A stretch of DNA of 10,502 nucleotides from contig CAMPAJ010000036.1 in NCBI GenBank assembly GCA_946631805.1, positions 1-10,502 of the forward strand. The letters run 5' to 3'. The first letter of the stretch is position 1. The number at the start of each line of letters is the position of its first letter. This DNA is from an uncultured Eggerthellaceae bacterium (GTDB lineage Bacteria > Actinomycetota > Coriobacteriia > Coriobacteriales > Eggerthellaceae). Under the pieces are notes generated by a model, which worked only from the letters and a program-made list of their open reading frames with translations, made no database searches and had not been told where the DNA came from. Positions 1-6,158 of this stretch are shown here, in pieces. Made by a program: the position numbers and the translations under genes.

Positions 1-54
1 GAGGTTTTCACCAAATTAAACTGCTGCAATCTGCTCGTTATCGCATCCCAAGGA

Positions 55-60
55 TATAAT
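55..60 (+). promoter_or_regulatory. -10 box of the iorAB promoter
   Basis: A perfect TATAAT lies 39 bases before the iorA start. No good -35 box is visible at 16-18 bases upstream (the hexamer there is TGCTCG). Transcription would start near base 67 and give a leader of roughly 33 bases ending in the Shine-Dalgarno GAGGAGGG at 85-92. The window begins only 54 bases upstream, so further control sites could lie outside it. Confidence 0.6.
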
Positions 61-99
61 CGTCACGAACAGCGAATAGAAAACGAGGAGGGCGGGGCC

Positions 100-2802
100 A
101 TGACGAAGAAGCTGCTGATGGGGAATGAGGCCATGGCGCATGCCGCTTTGGAAGCGGGCGTACGCGTGGTCGCCGGGTATCCGGGCACCCCATCGTCCGA
201 GATCGTCGAGACGGTTGCGAAGCTGTACGCGGCGGGAAGCGCCCATGGCGTGCATGTCGAATGGTCCACGAACGAGAAAGTGGCGCTCGAGCTGCTGTTC
301 GGCGCCTCGCTTGCGGGTGCTCGCGGCCTGTTCACCTGCAAGCAGATGGGCCTGAATGTTGCGAGCGATGCGCTGATGAGCCTTAATTACGTGAGCGTGC
401 GCGGCGGGCTCGTGCTCGTCGTCGCGGACGATCCGGGTCCCATCTCGTCGCAGACCGAACAGGATACGCGCCGTTTTGCCGCGTTCGCCAAGGTGCCCGT
501 GCTCGACCCCGCAACGCCCGAGCAGGCGTTCGAGATGATCCAGGCGGCCTTTGAGCTTTCCGAGCGCTATCATACGCCCGTCATCGTGCGTCCGACGACC
601 CGCGTCGACCACGCTTCGGCTTTCTTCGACGTGCAGGACGAGACGTTCGCGCGCGAAGTGCCCGAAGGCGGTTTCGAGCGAGACGTGTCGAAATGGGTCA
701 TTTTCCCTCGCCGCGCGTTCCAAGCGCATGGCGAGATAAATGAGCGACTCGGGGCCATTTCCCAGGCGTTTTCCTCCGAAAAACCGTATTGCGACTTTAA
801 CGAGGTCAGGCAGTATCCCGAAAAAACCGCTGGTGGAGCGGCATTCGGCATCGTGGCGGGCGGCGTAAGCTCGGCTTACGCCCTCGAAGCGCTGCGTATA
901 GTCGAGCAGCGGGCCAAGAACGCGGGAATTGAGTTTCCGCCCTGCCGTTTCATGCAGGTCGGCACGCCGTATCCGTTCCCAACCGAGGCCATCGGGCGTT
1001 TTGCCGAAGGCTTGACCGACATCTTGGTAATCGAGGAGCTCGATTACGTCTTGGAAGACGAGCTTGCGCGCTATGCCGGTCGCACGCATGCGTCGTTTAC
1101 CGTTCACGGCAAGCTTACGGGGGAGGCGCGCGACCGCGGCGAGAACGACGTGGACGACATAGCGGCCCGCATCCAGAAGTTCCTGGGACTTGCGGGGCGT
1201 TTGCGGCTGCGCAGCCTTGAATCCGGGCAGGGCGATGCGGCCGCGCCCGTGGTTTACGACGCTGCCGACGAGCTTCCCGTTCGGCCGCCTGTGCTGTGCC
1301 CGGGGTGCCCGCACAGGGGGTCGTTCTATGCAATCAAGCAGGCGCTGCACAAGACGCCGGCCGTCATGTGCGGCGACATCGGCTGCTACACGCTCGGCAA
1401 CGCGCAGCCCCTCGACGCCGTGGACACGTGCTTGTGCATGGGCGCCGGCGTCACCATGGCGCAAGGGTTTTCGATTGCCGACCCTGACAAGAAGGCTATT
1501 GCCTATATCGGCGACTCCACGTTTTTCGCCAGCGGCATGACGGGCTTGGCCAATGCGGCTTACAACGGGCACGATATAACCGTCATGGTGCTCGACAACG
1601 CGACGACGGCCATGACCGGAAGCCAGCCGCATCCAGGTACGGGCTACACGCTCATGGGCGGGCAAAACGAGCCCTTGAGCATCGAGGCCGTCCTGGTTGC
1701 CAACGGGTTCACGCATGTGTACCACGCAAACCCGCTGGACAAAGACGCATCCATCATCGCCGCCAAGGCGGCCATCGCCTACGAGGGGCCGTCGGCCGTC
1801 ATTTTCGAATCACCGTGCATCCAGCTCATCAAGCCCGACGAGCCTGTTTCGATTGACGCGGAAGTGTGCACGGGCTGCAAGAAGTGCATCACCGAAATCG
1901 GTTGCCCGGGCATCGGATTCGACCCGCGGCGTAACGGACCGCGCAGCGGTGATAGAGGGCAGGCGTTTATCGACCCGTCGCTGTGCAACGGTTGCGACCT
2001 GTGCGTTCAGGTGTGCCCGTTCAAGGCCATAACATTCCCTTTGCCCGATGTGGGATTTCGCGGCGACGAGGACGCGGTGTACCAGATCGTCGAGCCCGTC
2101 GAGGAGGGCGAGGCAGTCGAGGTCGGCGTGGTGGGCGCCGACGTGACGGGCGAGCTCTACCGCGGAGGAAGCAAGATCGCGAGCGCTTTCGATGAAGATA
2201 CTGGCGAAATCGATATCGCGCCTATGGCCGACGCGGATGACGTCGAAAGCGAAAACGAAGGCGAAGCCGATGGCGAGCTGAGCGTCGCGGGCGAAGGTGA
2301 AGCCGAGGACGTTGTGGAGGGTGCGCGCTCAGGCTATGACGGGGGCGCCGCCGATGAAAGCGATACGGCGGAAAGCGATTACGAAGACGAGGGCAACGCC
2401 GACCAGGTTGACGTCGAAGATGGCGGTGACGCGAGTGACGCCGTCGTTGCGGGCGAAAGCGACGTTGCTGCGGACGAGAACGATGGTGCTGAAGATGCTG
2501 CCGAGAGCGCTCCCGCATCATTTGACGATTCCGATGATGACGAATGGGCGGTCGACGAGGCGGCCCTCACGGTGCGGATGGAGCCCGTGGTCATAGACGA
2601 GCCCGTAGACGAAGCGGCTCTAACGGTTAGGATGGAGCCGATTGCAATCGACGATTCCGCAGCCGAAAACGCCGAGGATGCCGACGAAAAGGTCGAAGAG
2701 CCCGCGCTTGAGGCGCATGGCGATGACGGTTGGGGCTCCAACGGGTCTTCCGAAGAAGAAGTTGACGAAATGACCGATGAGCAGGAGGGTCAAGATGCTT
2801 AA
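100..2802 (+). CDS. iorA: Indolepyruvate:ferredoxin oxidoreductase alpha subunit with long acidic C-terminal tail
   Basis: This is the large subunit of the cytoplasmic IorAB enzyme, which decarboxylates aryl-pyruvates (from Trp, Phe, Tyr) to aryl-acetyl-CoA using thiamine diphosphate and reduces ferredoxin. The N-terminal half has the pyruvate:ferredoxin oxidoreductase fold, with GYPGTPSSE near residue 26. CPGCPHR at 400-406 opens the thiamine-binding half, where GDS at 471-473 and DN at 499-500 form the Mg-thiamine motif. Two 4Fe-4S ferredoxin motifs follow, with cysteines 590, 593, 596, 602 and 629, 632, 635, 639. Family members usually end soon after the second cluster, at about 580-650 residues. 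This one has 900 residues: from about 645 to the end it is highly acidic, rich in Asp, Glu, Ala, Gly and Ser, with no recognisable fold and a duplicated motif at 818-853. The start is set by GAGGAGGG at 85-92. Its stop overlaps iorB by 8 bases. The enzyme call is firm; the role of the tail is unknown. Confidence 0.95.
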   Translation: MTKKLLMGNEAMAHAALEAGVRVVAGYPGTPSSEIVETVAKLYAAGSAHGVHVEWSTNEKVALELLFGASLAGARGLFTCKQMGLNVASDALMSLNYVSVRGGLVLVVADDPGPISSQTEQDTRRFAAFAKVPVLDPATPEQAFEMIQAAFELSERYHTPVIVRPTTRVDHASAFFDVQDETFAREVPEGGFERDVSKWVIFPRRAFQAHGEINERLGAISQAFSSEKPYCDFNEVRQYPEKTAGGAAFGIVAGGVSSAYALEALRIVEQRAKNAGIEFPPCRFMQVGTPYPFPTEAIGRFAEGLTDILVIEELDYVLEDELARYAGRTHASFTVHGKLTGEARDRGENDVDDIAARIQKFLGLAGRLRLRSLESGQGDAAAPVVYDAADELPVRPPVLCPGCPHRGSFYAIKQALHKTPAVMCGDIGCYTLGNAQPLDAVDTCLCMGAGVTMAQGFSIADPDKKAIAYIGDSTFFASGMTGLANAAYNGHDITVMVLDNATTAMTGSQPHPGTGYTLMGGQNEPLSIEAVLVANGFTHVYHANPLDKDASIIAAKAAIAYEGPSAVIFESPCIQLIKPDEPVSIDAEVCTGCKKCITEIGCPGIGFDPRRNGPRSGDRGQAFIDPSLCNGCDLCVQVCPFKAITFPLPDVGFRGDEDAVYQIVEPVEEGEAVEVGVVGADVTGELYRGGSKIASAFDEDTGEIDIAPMADADDVESENEGEADGELSVAGEGEAEDVVEGARSGYDGGAADESDTAESDYEDEGNADQVDVEDGGDASDAVVAGESDVAADENDGAEDAAESAPASFDDSDDDEWAVDEAALTVRMEPVVIDEPVDEAALTVRMEPIAIDDSAAENAEDADEKVEEPALEAHGDDGWGSNGSSEEEVDEMTDEQEGQDA
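2551..2658 (+). repeat. Two tandem 54-bp units in the iorA tail (18-residue protein repeat)
   Basis: Units at 2551-2604 and 2605-2658 encode residues 818-835 and 836-853. The first twelve residues (VDEAALTVRMEP) are identical in both copies, followed by V/I, V/A, I, D, E/D. The codons differ at most synonymous positions (GTC/GTA, GAG/GAA, GCC/GCT, CTC/CTA, GTG/GTT, CGG/AGG, CCC/CCG). The peptide therefore looks constrained while the DNA has drifted. It is the only hydrophobic patch in an otherwise acidic, probably disordered tail. Confidence 0.85.
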
Positions 2803-3394
2803 CGTCATGCTTACAGGCGTAGGCGGGCAGGGCACCGTCTTGGCCGCAAAGGTTCTGGCGCAGGCTGCGCAAGAGAAAGGCTGGCACGTTCGCACGGCCG
2901 AGACCATCGGCATGGCGCAACGCGGCGGCTCGGTTGTCTCGCACGTGCGCATGGGCAACGACGGCGAGCAGGTGTACGCGCCCCTCATCGCCCGCGGCAG
3001 CGCCGATGTCATCATCGCGTTCGAACCGGCCGAGGGTGCGCGCATGGTGCCGTTCCTTTCGCCTTCGGGCATACTCGTCACGGCGAAGACGGCCGTGCAG
3101 CCGGTGACGGCCGCGCTGTCGAAGGACCCGTATCGTGCAGAACGCGTCCTCGCTGAGCTCGAGAAATCGTTCGTCCAAGCGCCTGACCAGCTCGTCGTCG
3201 TTGACGACCAAATGCTTCTGGAGCGTTTGGGCAACCGCAAGGCGCTCAACACCGTGCTCCTGGCCAGCGCGATCAATACGCAGCGGCTGCCGCTGAGCAT
3301 CGACGATTTGCGCGATGCGATTCGCGTGTGCGTCAAGCCCGCTTTCGTCGAGCTCAACCTCCGTGCCGTCGATATCGCAGTCGAGGCGTCGTAG
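2795..3394 (+). CDS. iorB: Indolepyruvate:ferredoxin oxidoreductase beta subunit
   Basis: This is the small subunit of IorAB, 199 residues, the usual length for the family. It matches the gamma-type domain of 2-oxoacid:ferredoxin oxidoreductases: GVGGQG near residue 8 and AETIGMAQRGGSVVSHVR near residues 41-58 are characteristic. The start chosen is the ATG at 2795, because AGGAGGG at 2783-2789 lies 5 bases before it and the protein then begins MLNVMLTGVGGQG as in homologues. An in-frame ATG at 2777 lacks this spacing. The start lies inside the end of iorA (8-base overlap), which implies translational coupling and a 1:1 complex. No promoter of its own is seen. Confidence 0.95.
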   Translation: MLNVMLTGVGGQGTVLAAKVLAQAAQEKGWHVRTAETIGMAQRGGSVVSHVRMGNDGEQVYAPLIARGSADVIIAFEPAEGARMVPFLSPSGILVTAKTAVQPVTAALSKDPYRAERVLAELEKSFVQAPDQLVVVDDQMLLERLGNRKALNTVLLASAINTQRLPLSIDDLRDAIRVCVKPAFVELNLRAVDIAVEAS

Positions 3395-3543
3395 CAAATA
3401 ACGTTAGAGAATTCATGGCATTGAGCCTGTCGTATTGGTGCAAATTGGTTACTGATCATATCGGCTCCTCGCCCGTCCGCCCTGTTCAGAGAATAGTTTT
3501 GGAAGTATGCACGGGGGCAAGCTGAAGCTTGCCCGTTCTCGCT

Positions 3544-3568
3544 GAAAACGAGCCACCGGCTCGTTTTC
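3544..3568. terminator. Hairpin downstream of iorAB, possible terminator
   Basis: GAAAACGAGCC at 3544-3554 pairs with 3558-3568 over 11 bp, with an ACC loop. The A and T runs lie inside the stem, so it could act on either strand. It sits about 150 bases after the iorB stop and before the next promoter. No further T-run follows on the plus strand, so efficiency is uncertain. Confidence 0.5.
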
Positions 3569-3582
3569 CGGGCGCTCGAACC

Positions 3583-3603
3583 CTGCAGAATCGCTCACGA
3601 CCC
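3583..3603 (+). repeat. 21-base intergenic repeat, copy 1
   Basis: It begins CTGCAGAATCGCTCA and ends GACCC. It matches 5249-5269 at 20 of 21 positions in the same orientation (C or A at position 16). Both copies are intergenic, which argues against coding conservation. Confidence 0.7.
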
Positions 3604-3696
3604 CATCGCCTTCCTGAACAGGGCTACTGTAGGGCGGACAGTAATGCAAATCGTACTAGGTAAGATGCCGATTGTGGGTCCACCCGAGCAAAGCCG

Positions 3697-3705
3697 TGCT
3701 ACAAT
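3697..3705 (+). promoter_or_regulatory. Extended -10 promoter for the paaK leader
   Basis: TGC-TACAAT is an extended -10 element (TGN plus TANNNT). No -35 box is visible at normal spacing, which extended -10 promoters can tolerate. The predicted transcription start, 7-8 bases after the hexamer, falls at or next to the ATG at 3713. The resulting transcript would carry about 200 bases before paaK. Confidence 0.55.
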
Positions 3706-3712
3706 GTCGGGC

Positions 3713-3772
3713 ATGAAGGTCGCATTCGACAACGCCTTCATCGCCGCGGTTTCGGCTGGGCGATGGCTTTAG
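3713..3772 (+). CDS. Candidate leaderless 19-residue leader peptide before paaK
   Basis: The short frame reads MKVAFDNAFIAAVSAGRWL followed by TAG. It has Phe at 5 and 9 and Trp at 18, the next-to-last residue. There is no Shine-Dalgarno site, but the ATG lies 7 bases after a TACAAT -10 box, as expected for a leaderless start. The stop codon overlaps the left arm of two competing hairpins (3771-3840). By analogy with Trp-sensing leader peptides, it could couple ribosome position to expression of the arylacetate-CoA ligase gene downstream. Nothing beyond sequence layout supports translation. It also lies in the same frame as paaK, with no further stop between. It may be a chance ORF. Confidence 0.4.
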   Translation: MKVAFDNAFIAAVSAGRWL

Positions 3773-3840
3773 CTTCAGGTCCCACGTGGGCTTGAAGCGA
3801 GTTTCGTGCGCTCGTGTTTCGCCCGCCAAGGTCTGAAGCT
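3771..3840 (+). promoter_or_regulatory. Mutually exclusive hairpins in the paaK leader
   Basis: Hairpin A: 3772-3785 pairs with 3786-3798 (about 11 stable pairs around a CCCACGTGGG core, with one bulged T and one G-U). Hairpin B: AGCTTCAG at 3771-3778 pairs perfectly with CTGAAGCT at 3833-3840. Both use the same left arm, so only one can form. That left arm overlaps the stop codon of the 19-residue ORF. Neither hairpin is followed by a T-run, so any effect is more likely on translation or RNA stability than on termination. Confidence 0.4.
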
Positions 3841-3913
3841 ACTCCACTTTTCCTTCCCAGGCAGTTCCAGCAACCGTTCTACGCGTGCGCTCATGAATAG
3901 AAAGAAGACCACC

Positions 3914-5149
3914 ATGCAAATGCAGCCAGAGCAATTCGAGGCAATAAGCAAGCAACTCGCCACCATCAAGCAAAACTCGCCGTTCTATGAGAAGAAGTTC
4001 GAAGGAATCGACCTGGGCGATATCAAGACCCCGGCAGATTTCGAGAAGCTGCCCTTCACCGAGAAGGCCGACCTGCGCGAGGCGTATCCGTTGGGGCTGG
4101 CCGCCGTGCCGCAGGAAAAGATCGTGCGCATCCATAGCTCGTCGGGCACGACGGGCACGCCGGTGATTATCCCGTACACCAAAAAGGACGTCGAGGACTG
4201 GGCCATCCAGTTTGCCCGCTGCTACGAGTACGCAGGCGTTACGCCTTCCGACCGCGTGCAGATCACGCCGGGATACGGCCTGTGGACGGCCGGCATTGGC
4301 TTCCAGGCTGGTTGCGAGCGGCTCGGGGCGATGGCCGTACCCATGGGCCCCGGCAATACCGATAAACAGTTGCAGTTCATGGTCGACATGCAAACCACGG
4401 TCTTTACCGCGACAGCAAGCTACGCGCTGCTGATTGCCGAAGAAGTCGAGAAGCGTGGCCTTAAGGACCAGATCAAGCTCAAGAAGCTCATCACCGGCTC
4501 GGAACGCTCCGGCGAGAAGATCCGCCAGCGCATCATCGACGCGCTCGGCGTGGAGTACTACGACATTTACGGCCTGACCGAGGTGTACGGTCCCGGCATC
4601 GGCATTAACTGCCAATACGGTCATGGTATGCACGTATGGAGCGACTACGTGTACCTCGAGATCATCGACCCCGAGACGGGCGAGGTCTTGCCCGATGGCG
4701 AGTGGGGCGAAATCGTACTCACGGCTTTGCAGAAGGAGGGCGCGCCGCTCATCCGTTTCCGCACGCACGACCTTTCGCGTATCCTGCCCGGCGAATGCCC
4801 GTGCGGTCATAACGAGCATCCGCGCCTCGATACCCTTACGGGACGCTCCGACGACATGATGAAGATTCATGGCGTCAACGTGTTCCCCGCGCAGATCGAG
4901 GAGATTCTCAAGGAGTTCCCCGAGCTGTCCAGCGAGTATCAGATCCGCATTTCGCACCTGGACGGTCGCGATACCATGCGCGTCTACATCGAGGCGCCTG
5001 GTACGCTGGATTGGCAGCAGACCGCGAAGGCCGTTGCGCTGCGCATGAAGAGCAAGATCGGCTTCACGCCGCTTGTGAAGATCGTCGAGCTCGGGTTCTT
5101 GCCGCGTAGCGAGAAGAAGACCAAGCGCGTTTACGACGAGCGCGACTAA
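3914..5149 (+). CDS. paaK: Phenylacetate-CoA ligase family enzyme (AMP-forming arylacetate-CoA ligase)
   Basis: The protein is a cytoplasmic adenylate-forming enzyme that joins phenylacetate or a related aryl acid to CoA through an acyl-AMP intermediate, or interconverts the acid and its CoA ester. With the start at 3914 it has 411 residues, close to the usual 430. The phosphate-binding loop SSSGTTGTP is at 75-83, YGLTE at 219-223, the ribose-binding region RFRTHDL at 281-287 (Asp286), and the hinge GRSDDMMKIHG at 310-320. The PaaK-type C-terminal domain follows, ending KKTKRVYDERD. The frame stays open upstream to base 3773, but that part matches no family sequence. Starts at 3893 and 3920 are possible; at 3914 only a weak purine-rich site (AGAAAGAAG, 3899-3907) precedes. 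It lies downstream of iorAB with its own promoter. IorAB makes aryl-acetyl-CoA, so an aryl-acetate/CoA-ester role (phenylacetate or indoleacetate) is the best inference. Confidence 0.88.
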   Translation: MQMQPEQFEAISKQLATIKQNSPFYEKKFEGIDLGDIKTPADFEKLPFTEKADLREAYPLGLAAVPQEKIVRIHSSSGTTGTPVIIPYTKKDVEDWAIQFARCYEYAGVTPSDRVQITPGYGLWTAGIGFQAGCERLGAMAVPMGPGNTDKQLQFMVDMQTTVFTATASYALLIAEEVEKRGLKDQIKLKKLITGSERSGEKIRQRIIDALGVEYYDIYGLTEVYGPGIGINCQYGHGMHVWSDYVYLEIIDPETGEVLPDGEWGEIVLTALQKEGAPLIRFRTHDLSRILPGECPCGHNEHPRLDTLTGRSDDMMKIHGVNVFPAQIEEILKEFPELSSEYQIRISHLDGRDTMRVYIEAPGTLDWQQTAKAVALRMKSKIGFTPLVKIVELGFLPRSEKKTKRVYDERD

Positions 5150-5171
5150 TCTACGAAAAAGCGCTTTCCGT

Positions 5172-5206
5172 CCCACCGCCCCTGGAGCTCGGGGTGGTGG
5201 GTCTTT
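5172..5206 (+). terminator. Terminator after paaK
   Basis: CCCACCGCCCC at 5172-5182 pairs with 5191-5201 (11 bp including one G-U), with an 8-base loop and a short TCTTT tail at 5202-5206. It starts 22 bases after the paaK stop. The right arm is also part of a dispersed inverted repeat (see 5185-5219). Confidence 0.7.
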
Positions 5207-5219
5207 CGCTTGGCTTCGC
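5185..5219 (-). repeat. 35-base intergenic repeat, copy 1 (within the paaK terminator)
   Basis: Read on the minus strand it matches 6057-6091 at 31 of 35 positions. Its first 21 plus-strand bases (5185-5205) are the exact reverse complement of 5263-5283. The copies are all intergenic, in the gaps flanking the HAD gene. The shared core on the minus strand is CACCACCCCGAGCTC. Confidence 0.7.
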
Positions 5220-5248
5220 CTAATCTAAGTGGATAACAGGAAAAGTGG

Positions 5249-5269
5249 CTGCAGAATCGCTCAAGACCC
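5249..5269 (+). repeat. 21-base intergenic repeat, copy 2
   Basis: It is the second copy of the element at 3583-3603, identical except at position 16. Its end runs directly into the CACCACCCCGAGCTC repeat at 5263-5283, so two repeat families abut here. Confidence 0.7.
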
Positions 5270-5283
5270 ACCACCCCGAGCTC
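5263..5283 (+). repeat. 21-base inverted partner of the paaK terminator
   Basis: This is an exact reverse complement of 5185-5205. The two arms could form a 21-bp stem with a 57-base loop, competing with the terminator hairpin at 5172-5201, which uses the same right arm. From here to 5347 nothing else is evident. Confidence 0.75.
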
Positions 5284-5347
5284 ACGGGGCTGCTCGACTG
5301 GGGTTGAGGTGCTCCCGACTGCGCTGCGCGCCTTCGGGGCGGCTTTT

Positions 5348-5393
5348 GCGTATGTAGTAAAGGGGACTGTCCCTTTTACTACATGCGCTTTTT
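5348..5393. terminator. Long hairpin between the convergent paaK and HAD genes
   Basis: Bases 5348-5365 pair with 5371-5388: 18 bp with two G-U pairs and a 5-base loop. A TTTTT run follows at 5389-5393 on the plus strand. The core reads AAAGGGGACTGTCCCTTTT. The right arm contains the last codons and TAG stop of the minus-strand HAD gene, so stem and coding sequence overlap. It would terminate read-through from paaK well; minus-strand termination is less clear because no T-run follows there. Confidence 0.65.
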
Positions 5394-5960
5394 GCGCGTG
5401 GGGGTTGGCCAGGGTTGGAGGGTGTTTTTGGGGATGTTGACCATGAAGGCTTGCTGGGCGAGTTCGGCCATGGGGTCGTCGTTGTGGGAGTCGCTATAGA
5501 AGCGTTCGACTACGGCGTGCGGGTAGTATTCGCGCAGGCGTACGATCTTTTGCGCTCCTGAGCAGTTGGGGCCGAGCGTTGCTCCGGTGTGGGGGTCGAC
5601 GGGCGAGGCCATGAGCTTAAGGCCGCGGCGCTCGCAGACGTCGCGCAATAGGAATTCCGGGCTCGCCGATATGACGAGGTCACCGGCTTTAGGATGGCAA
5701 GGGCTCGTTATGTTGCGCTCGTGTTCGCGCCAGAAGCGCTCGACTTCGGTTTCGATGTCGGGTATCAAACGCAAAAAGCGGTACAAAACGCCTTTGAAAC
5801 GCGTTTTGTCCAAAGTGTGCAGGCCAAAGCAACCGATGGCGGCAACGCCCGTACGCGGCAACGTGGCAACCACGCGCGGATGTCGCCGTGCGCACCACTT
5901 GAAGAAGTCCGTTGTAGAGTCGCCTCGGTACAGCGTACCGTCAAAATCGTAAACATCCAT
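5379..5960 (-). CDS. HAD-superfamily IB phosphatase (phosphoserine-phosphatase-like)
   Basis: This cytoplasmic phosphohydrolase has 193 residues, typical for the subfamily. Motif I is DFDGTL at 5-10 (Asp5 nucleophile, Asp7 acid/base), motif II is the serine in VISASPEF near 98, motif III is Lys138, and motif IV is SDSHNDDP at 156-163. The segment between motifs I and II is the helical cap of type IB enzymes. The substrate cannot be told; phosphoserine phosphatase-like enzymes of this group act on many phosphomonoesters. The start at 5960 is preferred over 5987 because homologues begin just before motif I and because a TATACT box ends 6 bases upstream, pointing to a leaderless mRNA. No Shine-Dalgarno site precedes either start. 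The stop lies inside the hairpin at 5348-5388. Confidence 0.85.
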   Translation of the reverse strand: MDVYDFDGTLYRGDSTTDFFKWCARRHPRVVATLPRTGVAAIGCFGLHTLDKTRFKGVLYRFLRLIPDIETEVERFWREHERNITSPCHPKAGDLVISASPEFLLRDVCERRGLKLMASPVDPHTGATLGPNCSGAQKIVRLREYYPHAVVERFYSDSHNDDPMAELAQQAFMVNIPKNTLQPWPTPTRKKRM

Positions 5961-5966
5961 GTGGCC

Positions 5967-5972
5967 AGTATA
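5967..5972 (-). promoter_or_regulatory. -10 box of the HAD gene, predicting a leaderless mRNA
   Basis: On the minus strand TATACT (5 of 6 to consensus) is followed by GGCCAC and then the ATG at 5960. Normal spacing puts transcription start at the A of the ATG. No clear -35 box is seen. Confidence 0.45.
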
Positions 5973-6056
5973 CGTGCAAATCCACATAAGGGGAAATGGC
6001 TAAAGATGCACTAGCGTCTCCGAATAATACAGCCAACCAGGCTTGGTGTATCGGGG

Positions 6057-6091
6057 CCGAAGCCAAGCGAATGCCTCACCACCCCGAGCTC
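6057..6091 (+). repeat. 35-base intergenic repeat, copy 3
   Basis: It matches the reverse complement of 5185-5219 at 31 of 35 positions, including unbroken runs CGAAGCCAAGCGAA and CACCACCCCGAGCTC. It lies in the gap upstream of the HAD gene. The surrounding stretch 5988-6158 holds no other feature that can be supported. Confidence 0.7.
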
Positions 6092-6158
6092 TCGAAGCGT
6101 AGGACGGTAGGGCAGGGCCCAAACGCTCCGTCGAATTGTTTCAATCGGGCTAAACGGG

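Larger units (their letters stand above)
3475..3639. repeat. Structured gene-free region bounded by inverted repeats
   Basis: The gap from 3395 to 3712 has no convincing gene. GTCCGCCC at 3475-3482 is complementary to 3632-3639, and CCCTGTTCAG at 3480-3489 is complementary to 3614-3623. These are interrupted arms enclosing about 125 bases. Inside are two hairpins: one at 3511-3535 (arms GGCAAGCT and AGCTTGCC) and one at 3544-3568. A further small hairpin (TACTGT/ACAGTA, 3625-3643) overlaps the right arm. It could be a small mobile-element remnant or a folded RNA. No transposase or clear target-site duplication is seen. Confidence 0.5.

Noticed and set aside
16..1725. Long open frame of 569 codons on the minus strand opposite iorA
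   Set aside because: It is Arg/His-rich with no family features, fully antisense to a certain iorA gene, and has no ribosome site. GC-rich codon bias opens such frames.
3713..3913. T-box riboswitch in the paaK leader
   Set aside because: No T-box sequence (TGGNACCGCG-like) or specifier loop could be found, and there is no terminator after the hairpins.
3839..5176. Minus-strand frame of 445 codons opposite paaK
   Set aside because: Antisense shadow of a well-supported gene; repetitive Leu/Arg/His composition and no motif.
3475..6091. CRISPR array
   Set aside because: The repeats are few, unevenly spaced, partly inverted and without uniform spacers, and no cas gene is present.
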